From positions 1 through 32,020 of the forward strand of contig CAZHOL010000007.1 of assembly GCA_964534415.1 (NCBI GenBank): DNA of 32,020 nt, read 5' to 3'. The position numbers were made by a program, and so were the translations under genes. A model generated the notes under the pieces. That model saw only the letters and a list, made by a program, of their open reading frames with translations. It was not told the origin of the DNA and searched no databases. Of this stretch, positions 22,052-30,479 are shown piece by piece; the first letter of the stretch is position 1, and each line of letters starts with the position of its first letter. Origin of the DNA: CAYLNC01 sp964534415 (GTDB taxonomy: Bacteria > Patescibacteriota > Minisyncoccia > Phycocordibacterales > JAACPR01).

Positions 22052-24256
22052 CTACTTTTCCGCCTTCTTCTTAAACCCTCTTTTCTTTTTCTCTTCTTTG
22101 AAAATCTCGAGTGCTCGGTCTAATTTAATATCATACACATTATCCCGCTTCAGTGAGCGAAAATCTTTCTGGTGAACAACATAAGGTCCGAACCTGCCGA
22201 TGCTTGCGGTGATTTTTTCATTTGTTTCTGGATGAACTCCGAGAACGCGGGGTAAGCTCAAATACAAAGTTGCGTCCGCAACAGAAACTGTGCTGAGGTC
22301 CTTGTCTTTTGGAATGCTCGCCATGCGCGCTTTGATTTTTTTACCTTTCTCATCTTTGCCTCCGTTACCGAGCTGAACGTATGGACCGAAGCGACCGACT
22401 TTCACAAAAATCGGTTCGCCGGTTTCTGGATGATTTCCGATAGGGGCATCGGGTTTGATTTCAACTCCGTCAATTGTTAAAGCTCCGTCGCACTCAGGAT
22501 ATTTTGAACAGCTGAGGAATTTTCCCATTCGTCCCAATTTAATTTGCATTGAAGCCTGACATTTCGGACAGACGAATTTCGAATCGGCTTCGCCGAGAGT
22601 TGTCAGCTTGTCGATGTTTTCTTTTGACTTCACATCTGCAGAAAATGGTCCATAGAAATCTGCCATAGTTTTTAGGTATGCTCGTTCGCCAGTTGCGATT
22701 TGGTCGAGTTCGTTTTCCATTTCGGCTGTGAATGAATCGCTAACATATTTTTCAAAATTTTGTTCGATGAATGACGAAACAACATCGCCAGTATCTGTTG
22801 GGACTAGGGTTTTGCCTTCCTTCGTAACATATTCTCGCTCGACAATTGTTTTAATAATTGAAGCATATGTCGAAGGTCGTCCGATTCCTCGTTTTTCCAA
22901 TTCTTTGATGAGGCCGGCCTCAGTGTATCGATTTGGTGGCTGAGTTTGTTTTGCTTCGTCTTTGATTTCGATTAGATCGAGAGTCGTGCCTTCTGAAATT
23001 TTTGGTAATTCAACATCCTCGCCGCGTGCCGCAGTATCTGCAAGCAACCAATTTTCCTGCACAACTCGCTGTCCTGAAACTGAAAAATCCGGAATCTCGC
23101 CGTCATTAACCACGACCGTGATTTTTGTTCGCATCATTTCCGCGTCTGTCATCTGTGAAGCAACAGTTCGCGCCCAAATTAATTTGTACAAACTTTTTTG
23201 TTCAGGAGTCGCACCGGCGCTCATGTTGAAGAAGTCTGTAGGGCGAATTGCTTCATGGGCCTCTTGTGCATTTTTTGACTTGTTAGAGTACTTTCGAGCT
23301 TGGAATTTGTCGGCTCCAAAATTCTTTGAAACCAAATTCTGAATCTGCCCGATAGCCTGTTGACTGAGGTTAGTGCTGTCGGTTCGCATGTATGAAATGT
23401 GTCCGGCTTCATAAAGTTTTTGGGCAATGCCCATAGTTCGTGCGGGCGAAAATCCTAATCTGGTGCTGGCAGTCTGTTGAAGCGTGGAGGTGATGAATGG
23501 CGGACGAGGTGCGCGTTTGACGGCAGTTTCTTTGACACTAGATACCTTCCAGGTGCCATTTTTTCCAACTGCCAAAATTTTGTCAGTCTCTGCCTGAGTT
23601 TTTGGTTCTTCTGCGCAAGTTAAAAGAATTTTGTCTTTGCTGTGTTTTGTTAGTGCGGTGATAACCCAGAAATTTTCAGGAACGAATTTTCGAATTTCGC
23701 GCTCGCGTTCCATAATGATTCGCAGAGCTGGGGATTGAACACGACCAGCGGATAATCCGTAGCGAACTTTCTTCCAAATTAAACCAGACAAATCGTAACC
23801 GACGAGACGATCTAAAACACGACGTGCCTCTTGGGCTTGTCGCAAGTTGTCGTCTATTTCGCGAGGATGCAAAACGGCCTCGTTCACGGCATCTTTCGTA
23901 ATTTCATGGAAGGTAACTCGCTTCGCACCTTTCAAATCGAGCGCCTCCTTTATATGCCAAGCGATAGCTTCACCTTCACGGTCGGGGTCGGTTGCGAGGA
24001 AAACTTCGGAAGCGTTTTTTGAAAGTTTTTTGATTTCGGCGAGCACCTTTTCTTTGCCAGGAGAAATTTCGTATGTAGGGACGAAGCCGGCCTCGATGTC
24101 GATTGCTTTTTTGTTGTTCTTCGGCAAGTCGCGCACATGACCAACAGAAGCAACCACCTCGTAGTCTGGACCGAGATATTTTGAAATTGTTTTTGCCTTG
24201 GCCGGTGACTCGACAATTAATAATTTGGAATTTGTTTTCTTTGCCATTAACACCAT
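22052..24256 (-). CDS. topA: DNA topoisomerase I (type IA)
   Basis: 734 aa. It relaxes negative supercoils by transient single-strand cleavage. The N-terminal TOPRIM domain has E16 (VESPAKAKT) and DPDRE at 90-94. The active-site tyrosine is Y289 in GHISYMRTDSTNLS. The core continues with the GLSAGRVQSPAL box (167-178) and KRGIGRPSTYASII. One zinc ribbon is visible (CPKCQASMQ, then CSKYPEC). Two C-terminal repeats of the FGPYV type (RFGPYVQLG and RFGPYVVHQ) follow, then a basic tail. The start at 24256 or the Met four codons later (24247) are both possible. It begins 15 bases after dprA. Confidence 0.96.
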   Translation of the reverse strand: MVLMAKKTNSKLLIVESPAKAKTISKYLGPDYEVVASVGHVRDLPKNNKKAIDIEAGFVPTYEISPGKEKVLAEIKKLSKNASEVFLATDPDREGEAIAWHIKEALDLKGAKRVTFHEITKDAVNEAVLHPREIDDNLRQAQEARRVLDRLVGYDLSGLIWKKVRYGLSAGRVQSPALRIIMEREREIRKFVPENFWVITALTKHSKDKILLTCAEEPKTQAETDKILAVGKNGTWKVSSVKETAVKRAPRPPFITSTLQQTASTRLGFSPARTMGIAQKLYEAGHISYMRTDSTNLSQQAIGQIQNLVSKNFGADKFQARKYSNKSKNAQEAHEAIRPTDFFNMSAGATPEQKSLYKLIWARTVASQMTDAEMMRTKITVVVNDGEIPDFSVSGQRVVQENWLLADTAARGEDVELPKISEGTTLDLIEIKDEAKQTQPPNRYTEAGLIKELEKRGIGRPSTYASIIKTIVEREYVTKEGKTLVPTDTGDVVSSFIEQNFEKYVSDSFTAEMENELDQIATGERAYLKTMADFYGPFSADVKSKENIDKLTTLGEADSKFVCPKCQASMQIKLGRMGKFLSCSKYPECDGALTIDGVEIKPDAPIGNHPETGEPIFVKVGRFGPYVQLGNGGKDEKGKKIKARMASIPKDKDLSTVSVADATLYLSLPRVLGVHPETNEKITASIGRFGPYVVHQKDFRSLKRDNVYDIKLDRALEIFKEEKKKRGFKKKAEK

Positions 24257-24271
24257 TAATAACCCAGAAAA

Positions 24272-25129
24272 CTATTTTTGGCAAATTTTTCCGTTGATAA
24301 ACTGAATGAGGTCGCGAATTTCGAGCAGGGAAATTATTCTATTTATATGTGTGATGTCATGTCCGGTTTTTTGAATCAGCGAATCGATTTCTGATGGCTC
24401 TGCAACTGCGTCGTAAATTTCTTTTTCTTCGGCGGAGAGTTGCAGTTCTTTTCTTTTTGAAGTTTCGACGTCGATACTGAGGGCTTCCAAAATATCATCG
24501 GCGCAAGTCACCACCGTTGCACCGAGGCGAATCAACTTATTCGACCCACGGGCGTTTTCGCTATTAATAGGCCCGGGTACCACCAACAATTCGCGATTGT
24601 AATCCGAAGTCAGACGTCCGGTGATCATTGTCCCGGATTTTTCACTTGCCTCAATCACGAGCACCGCGTCAGCAATTGCCACCATCAATCTATTTCTCTG
24701 CGGGAACATCCAATTCTGAATGTCGAAATTATTTTCAAACTCTGAAATGAGCGCACCGCCAGACTTCAAAATATTTTCTGCCAATCCCATGTGCGACTGT
24801 GGATAGATGACACTTTCACCGAGCCCCGACCCAGGAAATGCGATTGTCGGTAATCCGTGGTCGAGTGCGGATTGATGTGCAACTGAATCTATACCGAAAG
24901 CCAGCCCCGAGACAATGCAAATCGGATAGCCAGCCAAACCGGCGATTAAATTTTCGCAGACTTTTTCTGCGTATTCGGTGTGCTTTCTCGGGCCAACGAT
25001 GCACAAAAACTTGTGTTTCGCTGGAATCGCTCCTCTTATATATAGTCTCCGCGGAGGTTGAGGGATTTCCCACATTTGCGCCGGCCAGCTTTCTGGTAAC
25101 CACTCCTTGATTTTGTATTGTTTTAACAT
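24272..25129 (-). CDS. dprA: DNA processing protein A
   Basis: 285 aa. DprA binds incoming single-stranded DNA and loads RecA during transformation. The Rossmann-like domain shows FLCIVGPRKHTEYA (the usual VGxR start), SGLAFGIDSVAHQSAL (74-89), TIAFPGSGLGESVIYP, LISEF, and FPQRNRLMVAIADAVLVIEA, then SGTMIT and the VPGPINSENARGSN loop. A short winged-helix-like C-terminal part follows. In CPR genomes DprA usually accompanies ComEC and type IV pilus genes, which suggests DNA uptake; those are not in this window. topA is downstream in the same operon. Confidence 0.95.
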   Translation of the reverse strand: MLKQYKIKEWLPESWPAQMWEIPQPPRRLYIRGAIPAKHKFLCIVGPRKHTEYAEKVCENLIAGLAGYPICIVSGLAFGIDSVAHQSALDHGLPTIAFPGSGLGESVIYPQSHMGLAENILKSGGALISEFENNFDIQNWMFPQRNRLMVAIADAVLVIEASEKSGTMITGRLTSDYNRELLVVPGPINSENARGSNKLIRLGATVVTCADDILEALSIDVETSKRKELQLSAEEKEIYDAVAEPSEIDSLIQKTGHDITHINRIISLLEIRDLIQFINGKICQK

Positions 25130-25180
25130 ATTGTTTTGCGACTTAAATAATTGATAAAGGTTTCAAAATTATGACAAATT

Positions 25181-25189
25181 TGATATGAT
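25181..25189 (+). promoter_or_regulatory. Possible extended -10 promoter of serS
   Basis: TGA TATGAT, 37 bases before the ATG. The -35 is weak. Unlike most core genes here, this would leave a leader of about 30 bases. Confidence 0.4.
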
Positions 25190-25226
25190 ATTTTGATAAA
25201 GAAGTTTTAAAATAATTATAAAGAAA

Positions 25227-26492
25227 ATGCTTGACATTAAATTCATTAGGGAGAATAAAGAGGCGGTAGAGGCTGGCGCAAAGAAAAAGCGAATCAATTT
25301 TAATGTTGCTGAGTTGATTTCTGTTGATGACGAGCGTCGAGCAATTATCTCCAAGGTAGAAGAAAAACGCGCACGACAAAACGACGTTAGCACAAAAATT
25401 GTCAGTGCCACTCCAGAAGAAAAAGCGACTTTGCTCGCCGAGATGAAGACTCTCAAAGAAGAACTTCAAAAAGAGGAGGAGCATCTCAAAGAGATAATGA
25501 AGAAATGGCAGACGTTGATGGTCCAGGTTCCAAACATTCCTGACATTTCTGTTCCAGAAGGGGAAAGTGATGAGGACAATCAGGAAGTTAAAGTTTGGGG
25601 TGAAAAAAATACTTTCCCATTCACAGCAAAAAGTCACATCGAATTGATGAATGATTTGAACATGCTTGATTTGGAAAAGGGTGCCGAGGTCGCAGGATTT
25701 CGTGGATACTATTTGAAAAATGACGCAGCCTCACTTTCATTCGCAATTTGGAATTACGCCAAAGATTTTTGGATGAAGCGCGGTTTCCAATTCATGATCG
25801 CCCCTTCACTCGTTCGAAAACAGACCATGTATGGAACCGGATATTTACCACAGGGTGAGGAGGATCTATATCACACACAAGACGACGATTATCTAGCAGG
25901 AACTGGCGAGGTTGCTGCAATGAGTTATTTTGCTGACACAACAATAGATAAAAAGAAATTTCCAATCAAGGTATTGGCTTTCTCACCATGCTTTAGACGC
26001 GAGGCAGGAGCGCACAGCAAAGATGTGAAAGGTTTAATTCGAGTGCACGAATTTTTCAAACTGGAACAAGTTGTTTTGTGTGAGGCAAATCACGAAACTT
26101 CAGCTGCATTGCATGAAGAGATAAACAAAAACACAGAAGAATTTATCGAATCTCTCGGCATTCCATATCATACAGTTGCGAACTGCGGAGGTGATTTGGG
26201 ATTGGGACAAGTCAAAAAATTCGACATTGAATTGTGGGTTCCAGGAGAACAAAAATATCGTGAAATTAGCTCAGCTTCATATTTTCATGACTTCCAAACA
26301 CGACGATTGAATATTCGATATAGAGACACCGATGAGAAATTGCGATTCGCACACTCATTGAACTGCACGGCAATTCCGACACCGCGAATTTTGGTCTCGC
26401 TCGTTGAAAACTTTCAACAGGAGGATGGTAGCATTAAAATTCCAGAAGCGCTTGTGCCATACATGGGCAAACAGTTCATTAAGAAAGACTAA
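25227..26492 (+). CDS. serS: Serine-tRNA ligase
   Basis: 421 aa, full length. The N-terminal antiparallel coiled coil (about 25-105) that grips the long arm of tRNA-Ser is followed by the class II core. GTGYLPQGEEDLY lies in the core; motif 2 is FSPCFRREAGAHSKDVKGLIRVHEFFK; motif 3 is at the end (LNCTAIPTPRILVSLVENFQQEDGSIKIPEAL). LIPTAE-like residues are replaced by LAGTGEVAAM in the serine-binding TxE loop, which keeps the T-x-E spacing. It charges tRNA-Ser with serine. The ftsQ-like gene starts three bases after the stop. Confidence 0.97.
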   Translation: MLDIKFIRENKEAVEAGAKKKRINFNVAELISVDDERRAIISKVEEKRARQNDVSTKIVSATPEEKATLLAEMKTLKEELQKEEEHLKEIMKKWQTLMVQVPNIPDISVPEGESDEDNQEVKVWGEKNTFPFTAKSHIELMNDLNMLDLEKGAEVAGFRGYYLKNDAASLSFAIWNYAKDFWMKRGFQFMIAPSLVRKQTMYGTGYLPQGEEDLYHTQDDDYLAGTGEVAAMSYFADTTIDKKKFPIKVLAFSPCFRREAGAHSKDVKGLIRVHEFFKLEQVVLCEANHETSAALHEEINKNTEEFIESLGIPYHTVANCGGDLGLGQVKKFDIELWVPGEQKYREISSASYFHDFQTRRLNIRYRDTDEKLRFAHSLNCTAIPTPRILVSLVENFQQEDGSIKIPEALVPYMGKQFIKKD

Positions 26493-26495
26493 TCA

Positions 26496-27314
26496 ATGTC
26501 TAAAAATAAATATCGCTCAGAAAAATTTGAGAAAAAGAAAAAGCAGATACGCTTGCGCAAGACAATCGTGTGGTCTATTGTGGCGTTGATTTTGCTGGCC
26601 AGCTTTATTTATTTGATGAATCTAGAATCCTTTAAAATATCTGTTGTTGAAGTTTCAAAGTTGCAATATGCTGACGGTGAAAAAATCCGTTCCGAAGTAG
26701 AAGAATTAATTTCAGGAAAATATTTGGGGTTGATTCCTAAAAGTAATGTAATTTTCCTTGATCTGGAAAATATTGAGAGTGCAATTCGTGAAAAAAATAT
26801 CTTTGTTGAGGAGATTAATCTCTCGATCGATAAATTCGATAAATTAAAAATTGATTTGTCTGAGTACGGTGCAGTTGCAAAGTGGTGCGGAGAGAGCTTC
26901 AAAAAGAAAAACCGCGAATGTTATCTACTGAATTCCAATGGAAATATATTCACAAAAGAAACTTTTGTTAATAAAGAGGATGTTCCAGTATTTTACGGTC
27001 CGATTTCAGTTGATTATATAATTGGAAAAAGTTTTTTGCCTGTAGAGAAGTTTCAGAATGTAATTAATTTCATTAACAAGCTGAAAGAAATTAAAATTTA
27101 TGTGCGCTCAGTTGAGACGGCAGATTTCGAAACTATTGTCGTACAAACTACAACTGGTCCGTATATCATGATTAGTACGGCAAATAATAGTGATGTAACA
27201 GCGGAGAATTTGAAGATCGTAATTGAAACAGAAGAAATTAATAAAGCTCAATTTTCAAACCTCGAGTATATAGATCTGCGATTTACCAACAAGGCATTCT
27301 ATAAAATAAAATAA
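26496..27314 (+). CDS. FtsQ/DivIB-like cell division protein
   Basis: 272 aa. A basic cytoplasmic start (KNKYRSEKFEKKKKQIRLRK) and one membrane segment (about 23-43) are followed by a POTRA-like domain (about 47-115: FKISVVEVSKLQYADGEKI, then FLDLENIESAIREKNIFVEEINLS). The FtsQ beta domain ends in LEYIDLRFTNKAFYK, very typical of FtsQ/DivIB. FtsQ sits in the divisome between FtsA/FtsK and FtsB/L, outside the membrane. Two cysteines (KWC and REC) could form a disulfide. It is cotranscribed with serS, not with the mur/ftsA cluster. Confidence 0.8.
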   Translation: MSKNKYRSEKFEKKKKQIRLRKTIVWSIVALILLASFIYLMNLESFKISVVEVSKLQYADGEKIRSEVEELISGKYLGLIPKSNVIFLDLENIESAIREKNIFVEEINLSIDKFDKLKIDLSEYGAVAKWCGESFKKKNRECYLLNSNGNIFTKETFVNKEDVPVFYGPISVDYIIGKSFLPVEKFQNVINFINKLKEIKIYVRSVETADFETIVVQTTTGPYIMISTANNSDVTAENLKIVIETEEINKAQFSNLEYIDLRFTNKAFYKIK

Positions 27315-27318
27315 AGTT

Positions 27319-27327
27319 TGCTATAAT
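27319..27327 (+). promoter_or_regulatory. Extended -10 promoter of the membrane-protein pair
   Basis: TGC TATAAT ending six bases before the GTG start at 27334; leaderless expression is expected. Confidence 0.65.
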
Positions 27328-27333
27328 TAAATA

Positions 27334-27738
27334 GTGAAAGTTTTTTTGATACCAATATACTATTTGTCGTGGCATTATACTGTTGCCTATAAACACATTC
27401 TAGATGTATACAAAAATGTGATTTTTTTCTCAGTAAATTTCTTCTCAATCAAATCGCTTTTCAAGACTATTTTTAGACCATTTAAAAAAACTGTTGAAGT
27501 TAAAAATGTCGAAAAACAAGACGATCCGGAATCCGAGATATTTCTGGTTACAGTTTTGATGATAATTCTCGGGGTGACATTGAGATTAGCTACAATCACT
27601 ATCGGAATGTTGACGGCGATAGCGGTGTTCATATTCTGGGCGTTCGTGTTTGTGTTTTGGACTATACTACCTCTAGTGTTGCTGTTTTTGTTTTTTGCGG
27701 GGCTAATTAGTTTTTTGAGATATGGTAACATTCACTGA
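27334..27738 (+). CDS. Membrane protein, unknown function, GTG start
   Basis: 134 aa with a GTG start six bases after an extended -10 box. The N-terminal part is amphipathic and aromatic (FLIPIYYLSWHYTVAYKH), followed by FFSIKSLFKTIFRPFKK, a motif I associate with small CPR membrane proteins, and a charged loop (EKQDDPESE). Two or three membrane segments fill residues about 68-130. Its last 17 bases overlap the start of the ClpC-like gene, which suggests translational coupling and that the two products work together. It ends in TGA, unusual for a core gene here. Confidence 0.75.
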   Translation: MKVFLIPIYYLSWHYTVAYKHILDVYKNVIFFSVNFFSIKSLFKTIFRPFKKTVEVKNVEKQDDPESEIFLVTVLMIILGVTLRLATITIGMLTAIAVFIFWAFVFVFWTILPLVLLFLFFAGLISFLRYGNIH

Positions 27739-29197
27739 ATTAAAAAATAAAAGTGCTGATTTGTTCCCGGCGATTCTGTTGGACAAAGCTTTACCATACA
27801 AATCAAGAAAGAGAATTCGCAGAATGGTTTTTTGGTCTTTGATTTTTGTATTTGGTTGCATGTATTACGTTGGATTTGATAGCAATATCACAGAATATGT
27901 TTATAAAATTCGCGGTGCATTTTTCATGTTTGCCGTTTTTTATATCAGTACATATCTAATTGAGTGGTTTTATCTCTCATATTATGTCAGGGAACACAAA
28001 ATTGATTTCGAGGTCGCGTATCTAGTAACCGTATCTCATCCCAAAGATATGACGTCCGGCTTTCTCAAGTCTGAAATCGGAGAGATGATTATGAAAAGAT
28101 TAAATATTTCAGATGACGCAGTTCAGTTATTTCTGAAAAATCCTTCTAGGTCGAAGTTGTGGGCGACAGATACCAAATTTTTTGAAGAAGCAAATGGTTT
28201 TGTATCGCTAATAATGTATTTGAATACTATTTATGATGATGACAAAGATTTTTCCGCTTTCTTGTCGAGTCATTTTATTGACGAAAGAAAATTTCTTGAA
28301 GCTTCACAATGGTCAGACGAAATATTGTATGGAATGAGAAAAGGTAGGCTGGTTTTTTCTCGCGAGAGATTGGAAAGAATACCGAGCATAGGAAAAAACT
28401 GGGCATATTACAAAAAACAATTCTTGCAAAAGTTTTGTCACCCAATTTCTACGAGCCCGCTGTATCAGTCTCTTGGAATTGAGTGGCGACTATATCGAAG
28501 CGATGCCGAGAAAATTGAAAATCTATTAGTACAGAAAGATGGGCAAAATGTCATGATGGTTGTGCCTAGTATCGACTCAGGAATGGAAATCGTTTCAGCA
28601 TTAGCAAAAATAATTTTGAAAGGGTACGCTCTGTATAGAATTGAGGGCAAAGAAATTTGGATTGTTGATTTTTCTAAGCTGAATGATAATTCACATAATA
28701 AAGAAGAATTTGAGGCAAATCTTAAAAATATTTTGGTCGAAGCTCACAACAGCGTGAATGTGATTTTGGTTTTCCCTCGATTTAGCAATTTTACTGAAAG
28801 AGCACATTTTTGGGGAGTTAATATAGCACAGATATTTGCTGAGTTTTTAAAATCTTCAGATATAAATATTATTGCTCTAACTGAAAAGAATGAATATCAT
28901 CAATCAATCGAAACCCATTTCGATTTGATGAAAAGCTTTGAAAAAATTGAAACTAGAGAGATCAATTTGCAGACACTGCACAGAATTATCAAAAAAGAGA
29001 TGAGAGAGTTAGAAAATGAAACGGGTGTATTCTATACGTATCAGGCATTACACAAAATAACGCATTTATTCGAAGGCGAAAATATGTCAGGAGAAAATGT
29101 TAGAAGAATCGCAAAGATTTTGAGGAAAGCTTCTGCAATAGCCCGAGAAGAAAAGAATCTAACCATTTCCGAAAAAACAATTTCGAAATCTCTGTAA
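27722..29197 (+). CDS. Membrane-anchored ClpC-like protein with dead AAA+ motifs
   Basis: 491 aa. Two membrane segments (about 35-52 and 63-83) are followed by a Clp_N-like helical region (about 105-230, ending near RIPSIGKNWAY) and one AAA+ D1-like module (about 255-440). The match with ClpC D1 is by order of blocks: RSDAEKIENLL, NVMMVVPSIDSGMEIVSALAKIILKG at the Walker A place, KEIWIVDFSKL, EEFEANLKNILVEA, NVILVFPRFSNF at the Walker B place. Walker A (GxxGxGKT) is PSIDSGME at 282-289 and Walker B (hhhhDE) is VILVFPRF at 347-354, so ATP binding and hydrolysis should be lost. There is no D2 domain or ClpP loop. It is probably an inactive scaffold or adaptor at the membrane. Confidence 0.65.
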   Translation: MVTFTELKNKSADLFPAILLDKALPYKSRKRIRRMVFWSLIFVFGCMYYVGFDSNITEYVYKIRGAFFMFAVFYISTYLIEWFYLSYYVREHKIDFEVAYLVTVSHPKDMTSGFLKSEIGEMIMKRLNISDDAVQLFLKNPSRSKLWATDTKFFEEANGFVSLIMYLNTIYDDDKDFSAFLSSHFIDERKFLEASQWSDEILYGMRKGRLVFSRERLERIPSIGKNWAYYKKQFLQKFCHPISTSPLYQSLGIEWRLYRSDAEKIENLLVQKDGQNVMMVVPSIDSGMEIVSALAKIILKGYALYRIEGKEIWIVDFSKLNDNSHNKEEFEANLKNILVEAHNSVNVILVFPRFSNFTERAHFWGVNIAQIFAEFLKSSDINIIALTEKNEYHQSIETHFDLMKSFEKIETREINLQTLHRIIKKEMRELENETGVFYTYQALHKITHLFEGENMSGENVRRIAKILRKASAIAREEKNLTISEKTISKSL

Positions 29198-29200
29198 TAT

Positions 29201-29229
29201 TTGATATTTCGCGTAAATTTAGTAGTCTT
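29201..29229 (+). promoter_or_regulatory. Promoter of dus
   Basis: TTGATA (29201-29206), a 17-base spacer, and TAGTCT (29224-29229), seven bases before the ATG at 29237. The TTG of the -35 could be mistaken for a start codon. Confidence 0.6.
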
Positions 29230-29236
29230 GTCTCTA

Positions 29237-30250
29237 ATGAAAAATTTCTGGATCGATATAAAAAAGAAAAAGAAGGGCAGGCCGATTTTGGTGTTGGCTC
29301 CGATGGCCGATGTGACGGATGTTTCTTTTCGATATGTCATTGCCAAATATGGCAAGCCGGATGTGATGTGGACAGAATTCGTTTCTGCGGACGGATTGGT
29401 TTTGGCGCCAGATGACAAGCCCGACAAAAATGGATTTTCTGGTCACTATAAATTAATGGCAGATTTGAAGTTTAACAAAATCGAACGGCCGATTGTGGCG
29501 CAACTTTTCGGTTCGAATGTTGAGCGAATGGTGAAGGCTTCAAAAATTGTTGCCGACCTCGGATACGATGGAATCGATTTGAACATGGGATGCCCGGACA
29601 AAGGAATTGAGAAACAGGGATGCGGTTCGGCCATGATAAAAAATCCGGCGAGTGCCCTCGAAATTATTCAAGCGGTCAAAACCGGGGCGCCGAATTTGCC
29701 GGTGACAGTGAAAACGAGACTTGGATATAACAAAGATCAGCTAGAGGAATGGTTGCCGATTTTGTTGTCTGCTAAACCTGCGGTGATTACGGTGCATGCT
29801 CGTACAAGAAAAGAAATGTCAAAAGTTCCTGCACGATGGGAAAGGGTTGCACGCGCCGTAGAAATTCGCGACGAGGTGCAGGCGGATTTGCCGGCTGAAG
29901 AGCGGACATTAATTTTCGGAAATGGTGATGTTAAATCGCTCGAGCAGGCAGAGCAGTTAGCGCGCGAAACTAGTTGCGATGGTGTGATGATTGGAAGGGG
30001 AATTTTCGGGAACCCTTGGTTTTTTGGCGGACATATTCCAACTGTTGCTGAGAAACTAAAAGTGATGTTGGAACATACAAAACTTTATGTGAAATTGTTG
30101 CCTCACAAAAATTTTAATATTATGAAAAAGCATTACAAGGCGTATGTCGACGGGTTTCCTGGTGCCAAAGAGTTGCGAATCGAGCTGATGAATTGCGAAA
30201 ATTATTCGGAAATAGAAAAAGTGGTTAAGCAATATTTGAAAAAGATTTAG
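29237..30250 (+). CDS. dus: tRNA-dihydrouridine synthase
   Basis: 337 aa from the ATG at 29237; the upstream in-frame TTG at 29201 is the promoter -35 box. Dus enzymes reduce uridines in the tRNA D-loop using FMN and NADPH. Marks are LAPMADVTDVSFR near residues 20-32 (FMN site), AQLFGSNVERM, and DGIDLNMGCPDKGIEKQGCGSAMIKNP with catalytic Cys119. TVKTRLGY, ITVHARTR, FGNGDVKSLEQA and DGVMIGRGIFGNPWFF follow. The short helical domain at the end binds tRNA. DusB-like by motif, but which uridine it modifies cannot be read here. Confidence 0.95.
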   Translation: MKNFWIDIKKKKKGRPILVLAPMADVTDVSFRYVIAKYGKPDVMWTEFVSADGLVLAPDDKPDKNGFSGHYKLMADLKFNKIERPIVAQLFGSNVERMVKASKIVADLGYDGIDLNMGCPDKGIEKQGCGSAMIKNPASALEIIQAVKTGAPNLPVTVKTRLGYNKDQLEEWLPILLSAKPAVITVHARTRKEMSKVPARWERVARAVEIRDEVQADLPAEERTLIFGNGDVKSLEQAEQLARETSCDGVMIGRGIFGNPWFFGGHIPTVAEKLKVMLEHTKLYVKLLPHKNFNIMKKHYKAYVDGFPGAKELRIELMNCENYSEIEKVVKQYLKKI

Positions 30251-30263
30251 GGTGTGATAGATT
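30236..30263 (+). promoter_or_regulatory. Possible promoter of a small RNA
   Basis: TTGAAA (30236-30241), a 16-base spacer, and TAGATT (30258-30263) with an extended TGA. It overlaps the end of dus and is followed 107 bases later by a strong terminator. Confidence 0.4.
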
Positions 30264-30407
30264 TTAATTTCGGTCCGAACAGGGCTGATTGGAGAATCGG
30301 GTGATCCGCCTCCATCAAAAAATAAATCGCGCCATTCCGAAAGGAATGAATAAGGAAGGGGGTATCAATCAAGTCTCGTCACGTGCGCGTCGTGCCGAGA
30401 CTTTTTT
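30264..30407 (+). ncRNA. Candidate structured small RNA
   Basis: About 140 bases between a possible promoter and a strong terminator, with no good ORF. Three foldable parts: TTCGG/CCGAA at the start, a bulged hairpin (GAT-x-GGAG with CTCC-ATC, inner CGG/CCG, about 30277-30305), and CATTCC-GAAA-GGAATG (30334-30349). A purine-rich stretch like a Shine-Dalgarno sequence (AAGGAAGGGGG) follows but has no start codon at the right distance. It does not show the SRP RNA tetraloop signature or a 6S shape that I can recognise. It might be a degenerate accessory cassette. Confidence 0.35.
30371..30407 (+). terminator. Strong terminator upstream of the 51-aa gene
   Basis: AAGTCTCG (30371-30378) pairs with CGAGACTT (30396-30403) and CACG pairs with CGTG inside (one T/C mismatch); TTTTTT follows. 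It ends the transcript after dus. Confidence 0.88.
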
Positions 30408-30409
30408 AT

Positions 30410-30438
30410 TTGACACATAAATTTATATATAATAGTAT
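30410..30438 (+). promoter_or_regulatory. Promoter of the 51-aa gene
   Basis: TTGACA (30410-30415), a 17-base spacer, and TAGTAT (30433-30438). Its leader of about 35 bases carries AAAGGA at 30468-30473. Confidence 0.7.
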
Positions 30439-30479
30439 CCTTGAGGGTTTTTCATATTAACCAAATGAAAGGATGAAGT

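Noticed and set aside
29201..29236. TTG start for dus
   Set aside because: The TTG belongs to the -35 box TTGATA, 17 bases from TAGTCT; the ATG at 29237 gives the normal Dus N-terminus.
30264..30407. SRP (4.5S) RNA between dus and dnaX
   Set aside because: SRP RNA is often near dnaX, but the conserved GGAA-loop helix with its asymmetric internal loop is not present; CATTCC-GAAA-GGAATG is a plain hairpin.
30347..30420. Short ORF of about 24 codons beginning near 30347
   Set aside because: It reads through the terminator stem and T tract and ends just after it, so it is very unlikely to be translated.
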